Source of the DNA: Priapulus caudatus
Lineage: Eukaryota > Priapulida > Priapulimorpha > Priapulimorphida > Priapulidae
Assembly (NCBI RefSeq): GCF_000485595.1
Contig: NW_014578514.1
Location: forward strand, 31,973 to 62,174
Reading direction: 5' to 3'
DNA: 30,202 nt
A program made the position numbers and the translations under genes. The notes under the pieces were generated by a model. That model did no database searches. It saw nothing but the letters and a program-made list of their open reading frames with translations, and had not been told where the DNA came from. Positions 27,501 through 30,202 of the stretch are shown in pieces. Positions within the stretch are counted from its first letter, which is position 1; each line of letters opens with the position of its first letter.

Positions 27501-29711
27501 GCGGTGGTTGGCGTGGCCGTGTAGCTGGACACTGGTCAGGCTGCCGCGACTCCGCAGGACGCTTGCGATGTAGCGTTGCACCTTCGCGAAGCCGCCGTCA
27601 TCATCGACGTCGTCGTCGTCCTGACAACAGTAGAGTCAGATAGGGTCGCCATGGCTCTACCTGTGAACCCCTTCGCTACCGCTACCGGGCTGTGCGAACA
27701 ACGTAGCTCTACCTGTGTAGCCTTCACTACTGCTACCGGGCTGTGCGAACAACGTAGCTCTACCTGTGTAGCCTTCACTACTGCTACCGGGCTGTGCGAA
27801 CAAAGCGAGTAAGCTCTACCTGTGTAGCGCTTCACTAGCTGCTACGGCTGGGCTGTGCGACCACGTAGGCTCTACGTGCTGTGAGCCTTGCACTACTGCT
27901 AACCGGGCGTGCGAAGCAAACGTAGCTGCTTACCTGTGTACCTTCACTACTTGCTTACCCGGCTGTGCGAAGCTAACCCTGGCTCTAGCCTGTGTAGGCC
28001 GCGTCCTGACAACAGTAGAGTCAGATAGGGTCGCCATGGCTCTACCTGTGTAGCCCTTCGCTCCCCATAGGGGGCTGTGTGCGAACAACAAAGCTCTAAC
28101 CATATTATAGCCCTTTGCTCCTCATAAGGGGCTGTTGAAAGTCTTGCGTCTAAGCTCGACTGCACTTCTTTTACAGTGCAATTTTAAACGTGTTATATGA
28201 AATTTTGTGTATTCTGCGAGAATTTCTATGCATCCATACGCCATCAACGTATTGTAAACAAGTCTTTGGAATTAAATGCTGTAATGATTTCCAAAGGTTT
28301 CAAATTAATGAATAAATAAATTCATATACCAATACACAAATATATAAATAAATAAATATATACCTCCTCCACTTGTGTTGGTGCTGCGCTTGCAGAATCA
28401 ACAGGATCTGTCTCCTGTTTATCTGGAAGATCTTGGTTCTGTTTTTTCACTCTGGACCTTTTATGTCGCCTCCCTCTCTTTCGTTGGAATCCAGGATCTG
28501 TGGTGTTTGTCTTCAGATAGCCAGCGCATCCCTCACCGCTCGATAGTGCTGCAGGTGTGAATTAGAACAATCATATTATAATGCAATCAAAGAATGCATA
28601 TATATAGGATATAATCAAACTTTGTCCATGCATGATTAGGGTTAACCAGTGTAACATCTGTTTTGTACGTGTTACATGGATTAGTCAGTGGAGCTAGACT
28701 GGTAGTTGTTTTAGCCATAGTCTAGCTAGACAGAGCATCGCTCAACAAGATGCGCGGCTACGTTGATGTATTAGGGAGAATGGCAGACGTGGTTGGGTTA
28801 GACAGATTAGAGGGTCATTGTGAAATGGGGGGTAGGACGTAGTCTGTGAGAACGGGTACATGTGCGTGGAGAATGTGGTTTGTAGGAGTTTTAGGGGAAT
28901 ATAGAGACGGAGATGGGAGGATTCTGGTTCTGGGCGCGGAAGGAGGCACACGCGCGTATGCGCGTGTGCGCGCGTTCTTTGTCTCTTTGTGCGATGTGAC
29001 GACACTGTGTATGCGTTATTAAATATTATTCCGGTTACTACAACAAGTTTGGATTTATAGCATCATTCCTGTTTACACCAGCCTAACCACATGGACTGAG
29101 TTAGGATTAGGTTAGTGGTCGCAGTTAGAGTGATAATAATGTATTTTGTATAATGTATTTAACTATTAACATGCATTTTGAAAAATAATATGGATTAAGG
29201 AATCTAAAGCCAACCTGAGCCCAGGAATACACTATTTTTTCTTTCTATATGGACACTGAAAAGGAAGTGTTCACCATTCGGGAATGCTGTAACCTCGATC
29301 ACATTTAGATTTCATACCTTTTTCCGGAATTTCGCTATCATCACACTCTTGCCTGGCGAGGTTCGGCGGTGTGTCGACAATGCAATTTTCCAACCCTGGA
29401 ACTGGGTTGTCCTCCTGCAGTGCATTCCTTTTTTTGCGGTTATAGACTGGTTCGCATGACATCGATTTGCAACCTGACACTTGCATACTCCTGCCATCAG
29501 TCGAACTCGACAAATTCTTCCTGTTTTCACGTTGGAACGTGTTCGTAAATTCACTATGTACGGTCGAGTTGGCGACGATATCGAGACCATTCCACTTACA
29601 TCTGCAGCAACTCATGCTAACTTGTGTGGACCTGTTTTTGTAGTGCTTACCACCTCTCTCTTGTATAACTTTATCGATCCCAACCTGAAAGCGATCTCCA
29701 GAGTTCGTCAT
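18427..29711 (-). CDS. egl: Egalitarian/EXD1-like 3'-5' exonuclease-domain protein, thirteen exons
   Basis: Egalitarian family proteins bind RNA and, in Drosophila, link mRNA cargo to BicD and dynein; the related vertebrate EXD1 acts in the piRNA pathway. Exons from the 5' side: 29318-29711, 28364-28548, 27386-27620, 26824-27123, 25627-25733, 24940-25110, 24474-24554, 23525-23673, 23079-23171, 20149-20295, 19387-19622, 18920-19015, 18427-18557; total 2325 nt, 774 aa plus stop. Seen: a winged-helix-like segment (~204-267), the KPVIVTRLGAARAAV lead-in, then DEDDy motifs VDAEG (D412, E414), HDCRCDS (D472), NVFDTQ and YASAD (Y555, D559). All catalytic residues are present. The family call rests on motif order recalled from homologues. 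Uncertain: whether the ATG at 29711 is the true start, the donor of exon 10, the 27126/27124 acceptor choice and the final stop. Confidence 0.85.
18800..18905. repeat. Short AT-rich tandem repeat in an Egalitarian-like intron
   Basis: ATTAGTAATAATCACTAATC-type units recur about four times close to the donor of exon 12. Confidence 0.7.
18920..19015 (-). CDS. egl: Egalitarian-like exon 12
   Basis: Acceptor TGACTCTCAG, donor GG|GTATGT, phase 1 to phase 1. It encodes RKEDFWNCERRPMPALKRIL. No recognised domain; assignment rests on phase fit and good splice sites. Confidence 0.72.
19387..19622 (-). CDS. egl: Egalitarian-like exon 11
   Basis: Acceptor ATATTTATAG, donor CGAG|GTGCGA. The only open frame needs a phase 2 entry and encodes LGVHFVDNTSFG, QEQVSALKHKLAFVEKP and EMRLILEGAIDVADDDLKD. 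Composition is protein-like, likely the region after the exonuclease fold. Confidence 0.75.
20149..20295 (-). CDS. egl: Egalitarian-like exon 10, donor uncertain
   Basis: Acceptor CCACCTGCAG completes a split Leu codon, then EMDESLLPRFQKTCVQNVYA. This matches the post-exonuclease segment of the family. Donors at 20178 (GTCAGC) and 20157 (GTCACG) are possible, but only 20149 (AG|GTCGCG) gives the phase exon 11 needs; an unseen small exon is the alternative. Confidence 0.65.
20365..20860. repeat. 23-bp minisatellite (ATCAGCGTGATTAATCGATC)
   Basis: Units of CACGATCAGCGTGATTAATC plus GAT repeat about 20 times in the intron between exons 9 and 10. Clean copies (about 20573-20780) flank error-like ones. 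Each unit contains overlapping palindromes (ATTAAT, ATCGAT, TGATCA-type). It is not anchored on an exon edge. Confidence 0.9.
21158..21904. mobile_element. Possible DNA transposon remnant
   Basis: TAAAGGCCCGCTTATGTCGG at the left is roughly mirrored by CGACCGTAGCGGGCCTTA at the right, so the ~750 bases between may be one element. No target duplication is clear. The minus-strand frame at 21189-21473 inside it is not recognisable. Confidence 0.35.
22254..23018. repeat. Interspersed repeat, copy 2
   Basis: Second copy of the 16673-17231 repeat, same orientation and order of blocks, lying in the intron between exons 9 and 10. Extra single bases relative to copy 1 suggest sequencing error. Its GACGGACGG block is replaced by a ~200-base ACGC-rich microsatellite. 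Confidence 0.8.
22765..22975. repeat. (ACGC)n microsatellite inside repeat copy 2
   Basis: ACGCACGC runs with interruptions. Copy 1 has only a short GACGGACGGACGGACA here. Open frames rich in Arg/Cys/Ala on both strands are products of the microsatellite. Confidence 0.85.
23079..23171 (-). CDS. egl: Egalitarian-like exon 9 (exonuclease motif III)
   Basis: Acceptor ATTGCTAG, donor CT|GTGAGT. It encodes YWCHRPLTRQMIEYASADVL; YASAD supplies the DEDDy tyrosine and last aspartate (Y555, D559). Confidence 0.92.
23265..23515. repeat. Degenerate tandem repeat downstream of the exon 8 donor
   Basis: CAAGAGAGCATCGCGAAAA-like units of about 20-25 bases recur about ten times. The block fills most of the 353-base intron between exons 8 and 9 and begins within 10 bases of the donor, but I do not see the donor itself repeated. 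Confidence 0.7.
23525..23673 (-). CDS. egl: Egalitarian-like exon 8 (exonuclease core)
   Basis: Acceptor CCTCGCTAG, donor AG|GTGCGT, phase 0 to 2. It encodes VAYALVQEQCGGEPANEQPR, ISLGNLCVEYGAAHNGSKD and KLLMKRNKR, continuing NVFDTQ from exon 7. The acceptor is the end unit of the 46-bp array. Confidence 0.9.
23674..24450 (-). repeat. 46-bp minisatellite repeating the exon 8 acceptor and exon start
   Basis: On the minus strand each unit reads TTTCTCTCGCTAG then GTGGCGTACACC, i.e. the true acceptor and first nine exon bases (GTGGCGTAC). About ten units at 46-base steps are seen (around 23762, 23808, 23854, 24192, 24238, 24284, 24330, 24376); outer ones are degenerate. With the inserted element at 23873-24159 the array makes up nearly the whole intron. 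Confidence 0.9.
23873..24159. mobile_element. hAT-like MITE nested in the 46-bp array
   Basis: Ends CAGACCTGCCAACC and GGTTGGCAGGTCTG are perfect inverted repeats, flanked by the direct repeat GAAATA (23867-23872, 24160-24165). Interior AT-rich, non-coding. It splits one 46-bp unit, so it is younger than at least part of the array. Confidence 0.82.
24474..24554 (-). CDS. egl: Egalitarian-like exon 7 (exonuclease motif II)
   Basis: 81 bases, phase 0 at both ends, acceptor TTTCAG, donor CAG|GTACTT. It encodes IFHDCRCDSAALYYQFGIEL then KNVFDTQ, the motif II aspartate (D472) and the family hallmark VFDTQ. Confidence 0.94.
24940..25110 (-). CDS. egl: Egalitarian-like exon 6 (exonuclease motif I)
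   Basis: 171 bases, phase 0 at both ends, acceptor TGCCTAG, donor AAG|GTCATT. It encodes VLAVDAEGLNL (D412, E414), MTLLQIGTLDGRVFLFDIQ and the linker to motif II. Confidence 0.94.
25181..25411. mobile_element. Mariner-like MITE (copy 2)
   Basis: Ends CTGCATACGC and GCGTATACAG with TA on both sides (25179-25180, 25412-25413). Interior words TTTTCGCG, GTTATTTTCGCGGTCG and AAATTAAACCACC match copy 1 at 4820-5014 in order and orientation. It lies in the intron between exons 5 and 6. Confidence 0.8.
25627..25733 (-). CDS. egl: Egalitarian-like exon 5, with a GC donor
   Basis: Acceptor ATTATTGCAG, phase 1 entry. It encodes VASGEEIADGTTAQKPVIVT then RLGAARAAVAELEKEK, the conserved lead-in to the exonuclease domain. 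The only donor fitting phase 0 into exon 6 is AAG|GCAAGC, a GC-AG intron. Confidence 0.85.
25737..25870. repeat. Simple AT repeats
   Basis: (AAT)n at about 25737-25770 and (ATTA)n at about 25844-25866. Confidence 0.8.
25871..26160. other. Possible interspersed repeat fragment in the exon 4-5 intron
   Basis: An AACAAACACACAACCCACAA stretch, GCCGGTGAAAACATAACCTC, GGCGGAGGTAATAATAG and a (TAG)n tail look like the end of an interspersed repeat. I cannot set its boundaries. The rest of this intron to 26823 holds nothing I recognise. Confidence 0.35.
26824..27123 (-). CDS. egl: Egalitarian-like exon 4
   Basis: With the acceptor at 27124 (GTTTAGAG) phase fits exon 3; an AG two bases earlier does not. 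It encodes GPFYEEKLISRNRLRIWQVE then a Ser/Thr-rich linker ending CQVAS; donor GCG|GTAAGC. The linker is probably disordered. Confidence 0.8.
27386..27620 (-). CDS. egl: Egalitarian-like exon 3 (winged-helix-like domain)
   Basis: Acceptor TGTTGTCAG, donor AGAG|GTGTGA. It opens with DDDDVDDDGG, then VQRYIASVLRSRGSLTSVQL, CRNPAEMLKLAEAMRGV and HDGNISLAPR. The pattern (helix, RG.L, helix, hydrophobic helix, HDGNISL hairpin) resembles the winged-helix repeats of Egalitarian and the LOTUS fold. Domain call is by pattern only. Confidence 0.8.
27647..28140. repeat. 51-bp minisatellite with a second copy of the exon 3 acceptor at its far end
   Basis: AGCTCTACCTGTGTAGCCTT plus CACTACTGCTACCGGGCTGT plus GCGAACAACGT repeats in the intron between exons 2 and 3. 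A 47-48-base block that includes the exon 3 acceptor and first three exon bases (27618-27664) occurs again identically at 28003-28050. Copies from about 27805 to 28000 show insertion-type noise. Confidence 0.88.
28364..28548 (-). CDS. egl: Egalitarian-like exon 2
   Basis: Acceptor CACACCTGCAG, donor GAG|GTATAT, phase 1 to 0. Encodes LSSGEGCAGYLKTNTTDPGF, then a basic stretch FQRKRGRRHKRSRVKKQ that could be a nuclear localisation or RNA-binding segment, then an acidic/Ser end. Confidence 0.75.
28946..28975. repeat. Alternating purine-pyrimidine (CG/CA/TG) tract
   Basis: Thirty bases of near perfect alternation (GCACACGCGCGTATGCGCGT onward), the type of sequence that can form Z-DNA. It lies in the intron between exons 1 and 2. 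Confidence 0.7.
29318..29711 (-). CDS. egl: Egalitarian-like exon 1 as seen in the window
   Basis: Open frame from ATG at 29711 (upstream in-frame TGA TGA) to donor AAAAAG|GTATGA, phase 1, which fits exon 2. Residues include SCCRCKWNGLDIVANSTVHS and PVPGLENCIVDTPPNLARQE; no domain recognised. An acceptor-like CTTTCAG at 29685-29691 means this may be an internal exon with the true start beyond the window. Confidence 0.6.
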
Positions 29712-30054
29712 TACCGTATCTATATAGTATCATCACACGTCTAGCAGGCGACTCTAGACTCTAGAGTAGAGTGTTAGACGGTTCACGTATCATGTGTCGC
29801 ACAGTAGTGTGTAGACGAGTCGTTGGATGAATCGATTACATGAGTAACCCTACAACAAAACAACATCCCAGTCATAGAAATATATAGATATATATAATCT
29901 ATACAATAGCTGGCCCAAGCCTAGTTTAGCACCCCAGATTAGTTTAGCACATAGCTACCCAGGTCCTATGAGTATGAGTATGAGTATGATGGGATAACGT
30001 TGAACTTCAACTTGATGGCCCTGCTAATGTCAGTGTCACTGTCACTGTGAGTGG
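29712..30054. other. Flank of the Egalitarian-like gene
   Basis: No further upstream exon is recognised. A GAGTAT triplicate (about 29969-29986) and a GTCACT duplication are the only repeats seen. If exon 1 is the first exon, its promoter would lie here. Confidence 0.4.
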
Positions 30055-30202
30055 CAGGGTAACCAGATGTCCGTATTTTGCCCATGTGTCCCGCGTCCCG
30101 TACCGATCCTTCCCGGGACACATGTTTGTCCTGAAATTTTTAACATTTTTAACAAAATACATCAAACAAGTGCTGCATAGCGACAGCGCTCATCTAACGT
30201 CT
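30055..30202. mobile_element. hAT-like transposon end, cut by the window edge
   Basis: CAGGGTAACCAGATGTCCGT followed by TCCCGGGACACATGTTTGTC resembles the terminal sequence of hAT elements. The other end is outside the window. Confidence 0.5.

Overview
The window is nuclear DNA of an invertebrate animal. It holds spliced genes with GT-AG introns, many short non-autonomous DNA transposons, minisatellites and a 547-base assembly gap. The species cannot be read from the sequence. A good Artemis gene makes insects and nematodes unlikely, and (CCCTAA)n next to the gap fits a TTAGGG-telomere animal.

Two convergent genes fill most of it. On the + strand, 1697..14014 encodes Artemis (DCLRE1C, SNM1C), the metallo-beta-lactamase/beta-CASP nuclease of non-homologous end joining. 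I rebuilt ten exons; all splice phases agree and the total is 2997 nt (998 aa plus stop). The catalytic residues fall at the same numbers as in human Artemis (H33, H35, D37, H38, H115, D136, D165). A single large last exon encodes a low-complexity tail with SUMO-interaction-like motifs and a PLDLS motif. On the - strand, 18427..29711 encodes an Egalitarian/EXD1-type protein: a probable winged-helix segment, then a DEDDy 3'-5' exonuclease domain with all catalytic residues present. Thirteen exons give 2325 nt (774 aa plus stop). The N-terminus may lie beyond the window, and the C-terminal end is ambiguous.

Layout: 1-1696, flank with two inverted-repeat elements; 1697-3401, Artemis exons 1-4; 3402-9808, a 6.4 kb intron 4 made almost wholly of two tandem arrays plus two inserted transposons; 9809-14014, exons 5-10; 14015-18426, Artemis 3' region, gap, intergenic repeats; 18427-29711, the Egalitarian-like gene; 29712-30202, flank with a hAT-like end.

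The most unusual structure is a recurring association of minisatellites with exon edges. The exon 4 donor of Artemis is the first of 21 donors in exact 23-bp register. The exon 5 acceptor plus the first ~26 exon bases recurs about 20 times through a 4.8 kb array. A 46-bp array in the Egalitarian-like gene repeats the acceptor and first exon bases of its exon 8. A 51-bp array lies between two copies of the exon 3 acceptor. A 23-bp array starts on the Artemis stop codon. Parts of several arrays carry dense single-base insertions and look like unpolished long-read gap fill, so copy numbers are provisional.
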